A stretch of DNA of 64,000 bases from Pelagibius sp050330205 (lineage in GTDB: Bacteria; Pseudomonadota; Alphaproteobacteria; Kiloniellales; Kiloniellaceae), in contig JBHJOA010000032.1 of assembly GCA_050330205.1 (NCBI GenBank), positions 124,001 through 188,000 on the forward strand. Reading direction: 5' to 3'. Below, in pieces: positions 50,599 through 59,886 of the stretch (its first letter is position 1; each line of letters starts with the position of its first letter). The notes beneath the pieces are model-generated. The model searched no databases. It was given only the letters and a program-made list of their open reading frames with translations, and was not told where the DNA came from. The position numbers and the translations under genes were made by a program.

Positions 50599-51735
50599 AT
50601 GAACCTTCGGAGCCTTGCGGTATCCGCCGCGACTGTCTTTACCGCCGTCTTGTCCCTGCCGTCTCTCGCGGGCGCGGAGACCGTAACCGCCATCGACATC
50701 GCCGGCCGAACGGTCGAGATCAATGTCCCGGTGCAACGGGTCATCCTGGGCGAAGGTCGGCAGATCTACCTGGTGGCTGCCCTGGACACCGAAGACCCCT
50801 TCCGGCGCGTGGTCGGCTGGCGCGAGGATTTCAGCCAGGCCGACCCCGACAACTACGCCATCTACTTGGAGAAGTTCCCGCAGATGGCAGACATCCTCAC
50901 CTTTGGCGGCTTCAAAGACGGTACCTTCGACGTCGAGCAGGCGATCGCCCTCGCGCCCGACGTGGTGGTCATGAACATCGAATCGAAGCAGGCCACCGAA
51001 GACGCCAGGTACATCGAAAAGCTCGCCGCCGTCGGCATACCGGTGGTCTATGTCGACTTCCGCGAGCATCCCCTCGTCAACACCGACCCCAGCATGCGAC
51101 TCTTCGGCAAGCTGTTTGGCAAGGAAGAGCGTGCCGAGGACTTCATCGCCTGGCGCAACGCCCAGATCAGCCGCGTGACCGACGTTATTGCCAAGGCCGA
51201 CCCTGAGCGTCCGCTGGTCTTCATCGACCGCGCTGGCGGCTACTCGGACGACTGTTGCATGAGTTTCGGCGACGGCAACTTTGGCAAGTTCGTCGAACTC
51301 GCCGGCGGGCAGAATATCGCCAAGGACATCATCCCTGGCACCTTCGGCACGATGAACCCGGAACAGATCATCGCTTCGAACCCGGCCCACGTGATCGTCA
51401 CCGGCGGCTACTGGGAGGCCTACGTGCCCGGCGGCAAATGGGTCGGCGTCGGCCCAGGCCGCGATGCGACCGAGGCATTGCGCAAGCTGGATTCCCTGAC
51501 CGAACGAGCGGCGATGACCGGCGTGAAGGCAGTCGAGACCGACCAGTTCCATGCCATCTGGCATCAGTTCTACAACAGCCCCTACCAGTTCGTCGCCATT
51601 CAGCAGATGGCCAAGTGGCTGCATCCCGAACTCTTCGCCGACCTTGATCCCGAGGCGACCTTCCGCGAGCTGCACGTGCGATACCTGCCGGTCGACTACC
51701 GGCCAGGGCATTGGGTTTCGCTCGCCGATGAGTGA
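50599..51735 (+). CDS. Iron/siderophore-type ABC transporter binding protein
   Basis: A 378-residue FecB/FepB-class (Peripla_BP_2) protein. A signal peptide (MNLRSLAVSAATVFTAVLSLPSLAGA) is followed by ETVTAIDIAGRTVEINVPVQRVIL, the usual opening of this family, then LAPDVVVMN, GIPVVYVDF and FVELAGGQNIAKD. It should bind a ferric chelate or heme-like ligand in the periplasm. The last 8 bases overlap the permease gene. Confidence 0.92.
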   Translation: MNLRSLAVSAATVFTAVLSLPSLAGAETVTAIDIAGRTVEINVPVQRVILGEGRQIYLVAALDTEDPFRRVVGWREDFSQADPDNYAIYLEKFPQMADILTFGGFKDGTFDVEQAIALAPDVVVMNIESKQATEDARYIEKLAAVGIPVVYVDFREHPLVNTDPSMRLFGKLFGKEERAEDFIAWRNAQISRVTDVIAKADPERPLVFIDRAGGYSDDCCMSFGDGNFGKFVELAGGQNIAKDIIPGTFGTMNPEQIIASNPAHVIVTGGYWEAYVPGGKWVGVGPGRDATEALRKLDSLTERAAMTGVKAVETDQFHAIWHQFYNSPYQFVAIQQMAKWLHPELFADLDPEATFRELHVRYLPVDYRPGHWVSLADE

Positions 51736-52801
51736 GCCGGCAGCGGCTGCCTTCGCCGCCACGGACGAAGGGCGCGGACGTTATCGTGCACTCGTCTGGC
51801 GCCGGCAGCTGATCCTCGCCGGGTTGGGCCTGGCGCTGGTCTTTAGCCTCTGCGTCGACCTCGCGCACGGCCCCGCCCGCTACAATCTTGCCCAGGTGGT
51901 GCAGGCGCTCATCGCGCCAGATAGCGTCAGCCAGTCGGTGCGCGTCGTGCTGTGGGAGATCCGCATGCCGATCGCGCTGATGGCGGCGGTGGTTGGCGCG
52001 GCGCTCAGCGTGGCCGGCGCGCAAATGCAGACCATCCTCAACAATCCGCTAGCCAGTCCCTTCACGCTGGGCATCTCGGCGGCCGCGAGTTTCGGCGCGG
52101 CCCTTTCCCTCGCATTCGGCCTGGTACTTATCCCGGCGGCGATCGAATACGTAGTCCCGATCAACGCCTTTGTCATGGCCATGCTGGCGGCCTTCCTTAT
52201 CCACCTGATGAGCATCAGGCGTGGCGTCACCGTCGAGACCATCGTTCTGATCGGCATCGCCATGGTCTTCACCTTCAACGCACTGCTGTCGCTGGTGCAG
52301 TATTTCGCTTCGGCGGAAGCGCTGGCCGCCGTCGTATTTTGGACGATGGGCAGCCTCACCAAGGCAACCTGGCCGAAGCTCGCCATCACCACGCTGGTTC
52401 TGCTCGTCACGCTGCCCATCTTCGCGCGGCGAGCCTGGGCGTTGACGGCGATCAGGCTGGGTGAGGACAAGGCGGCAAGCTTCGGCATCAAGGTCCCGCG
52501 GCTGCGCCTGGAGACGATGATGATGGTGAGCCTTCTGGCCGCCATTCCGGTCGCCTTCGTCGGCACCATTGGCTTCATCGGCCTTGTGGGACCGCACATC
52601 GCGCGCATGTTGATCGGCGAGGACCAGCGCTTCTTCCTGCCCGCTTCTGCGCTGGCTGGCGCGCTGATCCTCTCAGCCAGCTCAGTCGTCAGCAAGACAC
52701 TCATACCCGGTACCATCTTTCCAATCGGGGTAGTCACCTCTCTGGTCGGCATCCCCTTCTTCGTTTCTCTCATCCTCACCAACACGAGGCGCGCGTGGTA
52801 G
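51728..52801 (+). CDS. Iron/siderophore-type ABC transporter permease (FecCD family)
   Basis: A 357-residue permease with about ten membrane segments. FecCD hallmarks are LWEIRMPIALMAAVVGAALSVAGAQMQTILNNPLASPFTLGIS and the C-terminal VGTIGFIGLVGPHIARMLIGEDQR. The ATG at 51728 overlaps the binding-protein stop; a longer frame reaches back into that gene but is not plausible. One protein probably forms a homodimeric channel, as no second permease is present. Confidence 0.93.
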   Translation: MSEPAAAAFAATDEGRGRYRALVWRRQLILAGLGLALVFSLCVDLAHGPARYNLAQVVQALIAPDSVSQSVRVVLWEIRMPIALMAAVVGAALSVAGAQMQTILNNPLASPFTLGISAAASFGAALSLAFGLVLIPAAIEYVVPINAFVMAMLAAFLIHLMSIRRGVTVETIVLIGIAMVFTFNALLSLVQYFASAEALAAVVFWTMGSLTKATWPKLAITTLVLLVTLPIFARRAWALTAIRLGEDKAASFGIKVPRLRLETMMMVSLLAAIPVAFVGTIGFIGLVGPHIARMLIGEDQRFFLPASALAGALILSASSVVSKTLIPGTIFPIGVVTSLVGIPFFVSLILTNTRRAW

Positions 52802-53559
52802 CGATCCGCCTCGAAGGCCTCGGCGCGCACTACGGCAAGAAACTGCTGGTGCAGGACGTGACGACGCCGGCCTTCACGGGCGGCGAAATGGTCGCCGTGA
52901 TCGGCCCCAACGCGGCAGGAAAGTCGACGCTCTTCAAGCGCATCGCCGACCTGCTGCGCGGGCCCGGGCAGGTGCATATCGAGGGCGTGCAGCGCGAGCG
53001 CAATGCTATCTGCTACATGCCGCAGGATACCACCACCAACGCCGTCCTCACCGTCTATGAATCGATCCTGCTCGCGCGCAAGCAGGGCACGTCGTGGTCG
53101 GTCGGCGACGGCGACCTGCGGCGTATCGACGAGACCATGGCAGCCCTCGGCATCGCGGACATCGCCTTCAGGAACATTGGTGAGCTTTCAGGCGGCCAGC
53201 GACAGCTTGCCAGCCTGGCGCAGACGCTGGTGCGCGAGCCGGAGATCCTCCTGATGGACGAGCCGACCTCGGCACTCGACCTTTCGCGGCAGGTCGAAGT
53301 GCTCACGCTGATGCGCGATCTCGCCCGCACGCGCGACATGGTGGTGCTGATCGCGCTGCACGACCTCAACCATGCCCTGCGCTTTTCCGACCGGACGCTG
53401 GTGATCGACGGCGGCCGGCTCGTCGCCTGCGGGCCCTCGGCGGAGATCGTCACCCCCGCCCTGCTACGCCGGGTCTACCGGGTCGAGGCGCGCATCGAGC
53501 CTTGCTCGCGCGGCATCGGGCAGATCATCGTCGACGGTGTCGCAACCGACAATTTTTGA
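52795..53559 (+). CDS. Iron/siderophore-type ABC transporter ATPase
   Basis: A 254-residue FecE/FhuC-type ATPase: Walker A VIGPNAAGKSTL (Ala in place of the more common Gly), Q-loop CYMPQDTTTN, signature ELSGGQRQLASLAQTL, Walker B ILLMDEPTSALDLS and H-loop IALHDLNHAL. The start is a GTG overlapping the last codons of the permease. It completes a three-gene importer. The following 160 bases hold no recognised feature. Confidence 0.93.
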   Translation: MVAIRLEGLGAHYGKKLLVQDVTTPAFTGGEMVAVIGPNAAGKSTLFKRIADLLRGPGQVHIEGVQRERNAICYMPQDTTTNAVLTVYESILLARKQGTSWSVGDGDLRRIDETMAALGIADIAFRNIGELSGGQRQLASLAQTLVREPEILLMDEPTSALDLSRQVEVLTLMRDLARTRDMVVLIALHDLNHALRFSDRTLVIDGGRLVACGPSAEIVTPALLRRVYRVEARIEPCSRGIGQIIVDGVATDNF

Positions 53560-53720
53560 CATCCGCCTCGTCCGGGCCATGGCACACCCAAACCTCGGCA
53601 GACAGCAGAGAATTGCGCTGCCGTCCGGATAAACGGCGTATTGATCTGCCGCCTGGCCCTGGAAGGCGCAAACTGTCAGCCACGGCCGACTAGTGTAGCG
53701 TCGATAAGCCGGAGCCTGCG

Positions 53721-55184
53721 ATGCCCCTTTCCTTCGATCCGACGACGCCCGATTTCCCCTGCGCCCACTTCATCGGCGGGGCATTGGTACCGGATGCGCC
53801 AGGCATAGCGCTGTATCGCCCCTCAGACGGCGTGGAGTTTGCCGCCTGTCCGATCGCGACGGCAGAAACCGTCGAGCGGGCGGTCGATGCGGCGCAGGCC
53901 GCGCTCAAGGCCAGCGGCTGGGCTACCTGCCGACCGCGCGAGCGCACGAACGCGCTCTTGCGTTGGGCCGCCCTCATTGAAGCCAGAGCAGAAGAGCTGG
54001 CGAGGCTGGAGGCCGTGCCCTCTACCCGACTGATCGGCCAGATCGCCGACGGCGACATTGCAGTGACGGCAGAGCAGATCCGCTTCTTCGCTGAGCTTGC
54101 CGACAAGGAGGGCGGTGACGTCGTGCCCACCTCGGCCGGGCAGCTCGGCATGATCGTGACCGAGCCCTACGGGGTGGTCGGCGCCATCACGCCGTGGAAC
54201 TTCCCGATCTCCATGGCCGGCTGGAAGCTGGGTCCGGCACTTGCTGCCGGCAATGCCGTGGTGCTGAAGCCCTCGGAGCTGACACCCTTTACCAGTCTGC
54301 GTTTGGCCGAGCTCGCTGTTCAGGCCGGAATTCCCGCCGGGCTGGTCAACGTCGTCGTGGGCGACGGCCCCACCACCGGCACCGCCCTGACCGGCCACCC
54401 TGGCGTTTCCAAGGTCAGCTTCACGGGCTCCACCGCTGCCGGCCAGGCGATCATGGCTAATGTCGCCCGCACGGGTATGAAACCCATGACCCTGGAGTTG
54501 GGAGGCAAGAGCCCTCAGGTCGTGTTCGCCGATGCCGATATCGGCCTTGCTGCCGACTGCATCGCTCGGTCGATCCTGTTCAATGCCGGGCAGGCCTGCG
54601 TCGCCGGCAGCCGTGTCATCGCCCACACCGCCATCGCAGACGAACTCGCAGCAGGGCTGATCGCCCGGATGACCGAGATCAATCCGGGCCCTGCCTGGGA
54701 CACGGCAACCACCTACTCGCCGATCATCTCCGCACGACAGATCGCTCGCACGGAGGCTCTGATGGAAAGTGCCGTCACCGAGGGCGCGGAGATCCTGACG
54801 GGTGGCCGCCAGCTCGACCGCCCGGGCTACTTCTACGCGCCTACGATCCTGGCTTCGGTCGAGCCCAGCTCGACCGCCCTGCGCGAGGAGATCTTTGGCC
54901 CCGTCCTGACGCTGCAGACCTTCACCGAGGACGAGGAAGCGCTAAGCTTGGCCGACCACCCGACCTACGGCCTGGCCGCCGGCGTCTTCACCCGTGACCT
55001 CTCCCGCGCCCTGCGCGCCGTGCAGGCTATCGAGGCCGGCACGGTGTGGGTCAACCGCTATGGCCGATCACGTGACCACATCCTGCCGACCGGCGGCTAC
55101 AAGTCCTCGGGCATCGGCAAGGACCTGGGCCGCGAGGCCTACCACGCCAACCGCCGCTCCAAGAGTGTGCTCATCGACCTGTGA
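53721..55184 (+). CDS. NAD(P)-dependent aldehyde dehydrogenase
   Basis: A 487-residue aldehyde dehydrogenase. The catalytic Cys293 lies in FNAGQACVAGSR, the general base Glu in LELGGKSPQ, and the nucleotide motif is FTGSTAAG, with ITPWNFPISMAGWKLGPALAAGN before it. It resembles PuuC and betaine-aldehyde-type enzymes that oxidise aminoaldehydes. It starts the rightward pair with a succinate-semialdehyde-dehydrogenase-like gene, 33-45 bases apart. Confidence 0.9.
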   Translation: MPLSFDPTTPDFPCAHFIGGALVPDAPGIALYRPSDGVEFAACPIATAETVERAVDAAQAALKASGWATCRPRERTNALLRWAALIEARAEELARLEAVPSTRLIGQIADGDIAVTAEQIRFFAELADKEGGDVVPTSAGQLGMIVTEPYGVVGAITPWNFPISMAGWKLGPALAAGNAVVLKPSELTPFTSLRLAELAVQAGIPAGLVNVVVGDGPTTGTALTGHPGVSKVSFTGSTAAGQAIMANVARTGMKPMTLELGGKSPQVVFADADIGLAADCIARSILFNAGQACVAGSRVIAHTAIADELAAGLIARMTEINPGPAWDTATTYSPIISARQIARTEALMESAVTEGAEILTGGRQLDRPGYFYAPTILASVEPSSTALREEIFGPVLTLQTFTEDEEALSLADHPTYGLAAGVFTRDLSRALRAVQAIEAGTVWVNRYGRSRDHILPTGGYKSSGIGKDLGREAYHANRRSKSVLIDL

Positions 55185-55229
55185 AGTCGCGGTGCCGGAG
55201 CCGATCCAGCCCAGAAAGTGAAGACCACT

Positions 55230-56705
55230 ATGGACATGACTGCCCCCTCCGCCCTGGCCGCCCTCAAGGATCCAGACCTGTTCCGGCAGGCCGCGCTCAT
55301 CGGCGGCCGCTGGTGTGAGGCCGTCAGCGGCAAGACCATCGACGTGACGGATCCGGCAACGGGAGCAATCATCGGCAACGTGCCCGACCTTTCCGTCGAG
55401 GAGACCCGCGCCGCGATCGAAGCAGCCGACGAGGCTTTCCAGCAGTGGCGCCGGCTGCCGCACGGCGACCGTGCGGGTGCTCTGGAGCGTTGGTTTGCCC
55501 TGATGCAGGCCCACGCCGACGATCTGGCCCTGATCCTGACCACCGAGCAGGGCAAGCCGCTATCCGAGGCGAAGGGCGAGATCGCTTACGGTGCCTCCTT
55601 CGTGAAGTGGTTCGCCGAAGAGGCCCGGCGCATCGACGGCAGCGTGATCCCCTCACCGACGCCGGACCGCCGTATCGTGACGCTGAAGCAGCCGGTCGGC
55701 GTCTCCGCCGCCATCACGCCGTGGAACTTCCCGAACGCCATGATCACGCGCAAGGTCGCGCCGGCGCTGGCGGCCGGCTGCACGGTGGTGGTCAAGCCGT
55801 CGGAGCTCACGCCCTTCTCCGCCCTCGCACTCGGCGTGCTGGCCGAGTGGGCCGGCATTCCGGCCGGGGTCCTTAACATCGTCACCGGATTGCCGGCCGA
55901 GATCGGCGGCGAACTGACGGGCAATGCCACGGTGCGCAAGCTCTCCTTCACTGGCTCCACCCGTGTCGGCTCCCTGCTGATGGCCCAGAGCGCGCCGACC
56001 GTGAAGCGGCTGAGCCTGGAGCTCGGCGGCAATGCGCCCTTCATCATCTTCGACGACGCCAATCTCGAGGCGGCAATGGAGGGGGTGATTGCCTCCAAGT
56101 TCCGCAACGGCGGGCAGACCTGTGTCTGCGCCAACCGGATCCTCGTGCAGGCCGACGTGTACGACGCCTTCGCCGAGAAGCTCGCCGCCCGCGTCGCCGC
56201 TATGAGGGTCGGGCCCGGCACGCATGCCGGCATCGACATCGGGCCGATGATCAACCGGGCGGCCATCGAGAAGATCAACCGGCACATTGAAGATGCGCTC
56301 TCGAAGGGCGCAGGGATTCTGGCCGAGGCGCCCGTGCCGGACGGAGCCCGCTACGCGGCACCGACCGTGCTGGTCGGCTGCACGGCGACGATGGCTCTCG
56401 CCGGCGAGGAGACATTCGGTCCCGTCGCGCCGCTGTTCCGTTTCGACAGCGAAGAGGAAGCCGTGGCGCTCGCCAATGCTACGCCCTACGGCCTGGCAGC
56501 CTACTTCTATACCGAGAGCATCGGCCGCGCCTGGCGGGTCGGCGAAGCCTTGGACTTCGGCATGGTGGGCCTCAACACCGGCGCCGTTTCGACGACCGTC
56601 TCGCCCTTCGGCGGGGTAAAGCAGTCAGGGCTCGGCCGCGAAGGCGCCCGGGCGGGCATAGAGGAGTATCTGGAAGTAAAGGCCTTCCACATGGGAGGCC
56701 TCTGA
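55230..56705 (+). CDS. gabD: Succinate-semialdehyde dehydrogenase
   Basis: A 491-residue ALDH of the GabD class: DPDLFRQAALIGGRWCEA at the start, AITPWNFPNAMITRKVAPALAAGCTVVVKPSELTPFSA, LSLELGGNAPFIIFDDA, catalytic Cys298 in NGGQTCVCANR, with the second Cys two residues on that is typical of GabD. The C-terminal PFGGVKQSGLGREGA is also typical. It oxidises succinate semialdehyde to succinate, the last step of putrescine/GABA breakdown. The start could also be a GTG at 55218. Confidence 0.92.
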   Translation: MDMTAPSALAALKDPDLFRQAALIGGRWCEAVSGKTIDVTDPATGAIIGNVPDLSVEETRAAIEAADEAFQQWRRLPHGDRAGALERWFALMQAHADDLALILTTEQGKPLSEAKGEIAYGASFVKWFAEEARRIDGSVIPSPTPDRRIVTLKQPVGVSAAITPWNFPNAMITRKVAPALAAGCTVVVKPSELTPFSALALGVLAEWAGIPAGVLNIVTGLPAEIGGELTGNATVRKLSFTGSTRVGSLLMAQSAPTVKRLSLELGGNAPFIIFDDANLEAAMEGVIASKFRNGGQTCVCANRILVQADVYDAFAEKLAARVAAMRVGPGTHAGIDIGPMINRAAIEKINRHIEDALSKGAGILAEAPVPDGARYAAPTVLVGCTATMALAGEETFGPVAPLFRFDSEEEAVALANATPYGLAAYFYTESIGRAWRVGEALDFGMVGLNTGAVSTTVSPFGGVKQSGLGREGARAGIEEYLEVKAFHMGGL

Positions 56706-56729
56706 GCTCGCCGAGTCAAGCGAGGCCGA

Positions 56730-58007
56730 TCAGCTCACTCGGTCTTTGATCTTGTAGTAAGCACCGACGAAAGGCAGAAACCACGGCTTGCCGAAGTGCC
56801 CTGGCACGGCCGGCCAGGGCAGGCCGTCCCACGGGTTGCGGTTGAGGCGTCCTATCATCAGGTCGGCCATGATCTCGCCCATGTGCGTGGCGATCTGCGC
56901 CCCGTGGCCGGAATAGCCCATGACGAAGTAGAGCCCATCGGCTTCGCCCGCGCGCGGCAGGCGATCGCGAGTCATGTCGACGAGACCGCCCCAGCAATAG
57001 TCCACAGCCACCCCCGCCAGCTGGGGAAAGATCTCCTCCAGGCGGGCCGTCAGGATGGCGCCGCTCCGGGCATCGGAGCTATCGTCGGAAGCTGCGGAGA
57101 ACCGCGCGCGGCCGCCGAAGATCAGGCGCTTGTCCGGCGACAGGCGAAAGTAGTTGCCGATGTTGAGCGAGGTCACGCAGGTCCGGTTGCCCGGCAGGAT
57201 CGCGGCCACCTCATCATTGCTGAGCGACCGCGTTGCCAAAAGAAAGCTGCCCACGGGCACGATGCGACGCCGGAAGTAGCCGAAGGCCGCGGGCGTATAG
57301 GCCCCGGTCGCCAGCAGCACCCTGCTGGCCAGCACCGGGCCCTTGGGCGTCTGCAGCTCCCAGCCGCTGCCCGAGACAGCGCGCGCGGTGACTGGCGTTC
57401 GCTCGTGGATTTCGGCGCCACGGTGGGCGGCGGCCTCGGCCAGCCCGACGACGAAGCGGCCCATATGCATCATGGCGCTCTTCCTCTGCAGCATGGCGCC
57501 GTGGAAGGCATCGGAGCAGATCTCACTGCGAAGCTCCGCTCGCGTCAGCATCGACGAATCGGGGTCTACCTCGCGGCAGATGGCGGCGCAGTTGCGGGCC
57601 AGGCTCTCGTAGTGGCCGGGCTTAGAGGCGAGCTTGAGCTTCCCCGACCGCCGGAAGTCGCAGGCGATACCTTCCTCGGCGATGATCCGCTCGATGGTGT
57701 CGATTCCGGCATCGAACGCGCGATAGATGGCACGCGCCCTCTCCAAGCCGAAGGCTTCGATGGCCTCAAGGAAGCTGTGCGCCAGGCCGTTGTTGAGATG
57801 GCCGCCGTTGCGGCCCGACGCGCCGAAGCCGACCGTCTCGGCCTCGAGCACGATGACCCGGCGCCCTTCTATCGCCAGCTTGCGCGCGGCCCCAAGGCCG
57901 GTGAAGCCGGCGCCGATGACCGCCACGTCGTAGCGGCCGGCGGGAGCGCCCCGGCTGCCGCCAACGAAGGACGGCGCGGTCTCATGCCAGTAGGAGGCAA
58001 ACTTCAT
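56730..58007 (-). CDS. FAD-dependent amine oxidoreductase (PuuB-like)
   Basis: A 425-residue DAO-type flavoprotein. The FAD motif is VAVIGAGFTGLGAARKLA near residue 30, followed by GFGASGRNGGHLNNGLA, the PuuB-like glycine loop; the C-terminal YFVMGYSGHGAQIATHMGEIMADLM is the substrate and FAD closing segment. PuuB oxidises gamma-glutamylputrescine, but no glutamylputrescine synthetase (puuA) is in the window, so another secondary amine is possible. It converges with gabD and is 13 bases downstream of a HAD-family gene on the same strand. Confidence 0.88.
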   Translation of the reverse strand: MKFASYWHETAPSFVGGSRGAPAGRYDVAVIGAGFTGLGAARKLAIEGRRVIVLEAETVGFGASGRNGGHLNNGLAHSFLEAIEAFGLERARAIYRAFDAGIDTIERIIAEEGIACDFRRSGKLKLASKPGHYESLARNCAAICREVDPDSSMLTRAELRSEICSDAFHGAMLQRKSAMMHMGRFVVGLAEAAAHRGAEIHERTPVTARAVSGSGWELQTPKGPVLASRVLLATGAYTPAAFGYFRRRIVPVGSFLLATRSLSNDEVAAILPGNRTCVTSLNIGNYFRLSPDKRLIFGGRARFSAASDDSSDARSGAILTARLEEIFPQLAGVAVDYCWGGLVDMTRDRLPRAGEADGLYFVMGYSGHGAQIATHMGEIMADLMIGRLNRNPWDGLPWPAVPGHFGKPWFLPFVGAYYKIKDRVS

Positions 58008-58020
58008 CGCGCTTGTTCCT

Positions 58021-58686
58021 TTAAAGGCCGAAGACCCCCGGAAGCGCCGAGATGCCCCTGATCTCGGTGTAATCGTAGAACGGATTGGCGGGCTCGTGGC
58101 CGCGGTTCACCCAGACCTTGGACTTGATGCCGAGGTCATAGGCCGTCATCAGGTCGTAGCGGAACGAGGAAGAGACATGCGTCACGTCCTCCGGGCCGCA
58201 ACCCAACTCGTCCAGCATGTATTCGAAACCGTTCATCTGCGGCTTGTAGCTGCCCGCATCCTCGGCGGTCAGCACCTTGAAGAAGGGCGCGCCCAGCTTT
58301 TCGACGTTCGACATGATCTGGCTGTTCATGGCGTTGGAGAGGATTACCAGCGGGATCTCCCGCGCCACCTTGGCTAGCCCCTCCGGCACGTCGGGGTGGG
58401 GTCCCCAGGTCGGCACCTCCTCATAGATCCGCCGGGCATCGTCAGGATGGAACGCCACGTCACTGCGCTTGCAAGTGCGCTCCAGCGCGTTCGCCACCAC
58501 TTCCGCATAGGGCTTCCACGCGCCGAGAACCTCGTCGAGGCGGTAGGCCGCAAAGTGTTGGATGAACTGCGCCATCCGGGCCTCGTCCAGTATGGCCCCA
58601 TAGATGCGGCGCGTGGCGCCGGCCATGTCGAAATTGGTCAGGGTGCCGTAGCAGTCGAAGGTCACGAATTTCGGGCGGAAGGTCAT
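58021..58686 (-). CDS. HAD-family hydrolase (haloacid dehalogenase type II-like), copy 1
   Basis: A 221-residue HAD hydrolase with nucleophile Asp11 in TFDCYGTL, motif II VILSNAM, Lys in GSYKPQMNGFEYML and the acidic region SSFRYDLMTAYDLG. Only one Asp is kept in motif I (DCYGT), as in L-2-haloacid dehalogenases, where the second acidic residue is not needed. It is upstream of the PuuB-like gene in a two-gene unit. True dehalogenase activity is unproven; phosphatase or other hydrolase roles are possible. Confidence 0.87.
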   Translation of the reverse strand: MTFRPKFVTFDCYGTLTNFDMAGATRRIYGAILDEARMAQFIQHFAAYRLDEVLGAWKPYAEVVANALERTCKRSDVAFHPDDARRIYEEVPTWGPHPDVPEGLAKVAREIPLVILSNAMNSQIMSNVEKLGAPFFKVLTAEDAGSYKPQMNGFEYMLDELGCGPEDVTHVSSSFRYDLMTAYDLGIKSKVWVNRGHEPANPFYDYTEIRGISALPGVFGL

Positions 58687-59011
58687 GGCTTGTCCTCATC
58701 GGCGCGGGCAAGGTGCCCAGACATGAAGGGCGATGGTCGCTATGGTAGCGCCGCACAAGCGGCGGGCCCCGCCGCATTGCGCGCCCAGCAAAGCACAAAC
58801 CGCCGTATTTCAGCATCCGGACGGCACCATATTGCGAGGGCCGGGGCCATTTGCCGGCACCGAGGGAGAGAGGCTGCCGCCGGCCCGTGGCAGATCGTGC
58901 TTCGGACGGCGGTCTGAACGGCGGAAGATGGCGTCGAACTCCTGTGAAGCACGCAGCGCCTGCGCCCCCAATCCGCTACTCTTCCTGAACGACGCACAGA
59001 CGCAGGTTGCC
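58687..59011. other. Intergenic region without recognised gene
   Basis: These 325 bases separate the leftward HAD gene from the rightward GNAT gene. A frame is open upstream of the GNAT start, but it lacks family similarity and a convincing start. A GC-rich palindrome (GCGGCGGGCCCCGCCGC) lies near 58754-58770. No other site was recognised. Confidence 0.5.
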
Positions 59012-59866
59012 ATGCAGACCGATACCATTACCTTTACCGACTTCCGGCCCCAACACATCGGCGAGGCCCTGCGCCTGTCGCAGGCGGCGGGCTGGCCGCA
59101 CCGGGCGGAGGACTGGGCGCTGATCCAGCACCTGTCGCGCGGCGTGATCGCCCTGCAGGGCGATCGCCTTGTCGCCTCCGCCATGGCGACTCCCTTCGGC
59201 CCTGTCGCCACCTTGAACATGATCATCGTCGACGAGGCACTGCGCGGCCGCGGCCTCGGGCGGCGGGTCATGGAGGAGGCGATGGCGCGGGCGACACCGG
59301 ACGAATGGCGCCTGGTGGCGACGAAGGACGGGCTGCCGCTGTACGAGAAGCTCGGTTTTGTCGCCTTTGGCGAGGTGCAGCAGTTCCAGGGCGTCGTCCG
59401 CATCCCCGGCTCTAACGAAGAAGTAGCTGCCGCCGGTGCCGACGAACTCGGCTGGGCCACCCCGGCTGACACGAAGGCCCTGTCCGCCCTGGATCTTGCC
59501 GCGACCGGCATGGAGCGGTCGGGCCTGATGGCCGCACTCCTGCGCGCTGGTCGCATCCTCTCAATTCGGGAAAGCGGGCAGATCGTCGCCTTCGCCGCCA
59601 TCCGCACCTTCGGCAAGGGAGAGGTCGCGGGGCCTGTCATCGCCCGCGAAGCGTCGGAAGCGCAACGCCTGCTGGGCGCGCTCTTCGCCCGACGCGACGG
59701 CCAGTTCCTGCGCATCGATACCACCGCCGACACTGGACTCGCTCCGTGGCTGGAGGGCTTCGGCCTGGTCGGTGCCGGCGGCGGCATTGCCATGCGCCGC
59801 GGCAGGTCCGCACCCACCTCGACAACCCATCGCAGCTTTGCCCTCGCCGCCCAGGCGCTCGGCTGA
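59012..59866 (+). CDS. GNAT-family N-acetyltransferase (two-domain)
   Basis: A 284-residue protein with an N-terminal GNAT domain (NMIIVDEALRGRGLGRRVMEEAM is the acetyl-CoA pyrophosphate loop, near residues 68-90, then LPLYEKLGFVAFGEVQ). A second, C-terminal GNAT-like domain (about 145-275) is of the type often fused in this family. The ATG at 59012 is chosen from where similarity begins; an open frame continues upstream without support. It is 20 bases before the aminotransferase gene and may acetylate an amine intermediate. Confidence 0.86.
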   Translation: MQTDTITFTDFRPQHIGEALRLSQAAGWPHRAEDWALIQHLSRGVIALQGDRLVASAMATPFGPVATLNMIIVDEALRGRGLGRRVMEEAMARATPDEWRLVATKDGLPLYEKLGFVAFGEVQQFQGVVRIPGSNEEVAAAGADELGWATPADTKALSALDLAATGMERSGLMAALLRAGRILSIRESGQIVAFAAIRTFGKGEVAGPVIAREASEAQRLLGALFARRDGQFLRIDTTADTGLAPWLEGFGLVGAGGGIAMRRGRSAPTSTTHRSFALAAQALG

Positions 59867-59886
59867 GCCCTTCCCCGGAGAGTCGC

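Noticed and set aside
58733..59011. N-terminal extension of the GNAT gene
   Set aside because: The frame is open for 93 more codons, but there is no family similarity or ribosome site; similarity begins at the ATG at 59012.
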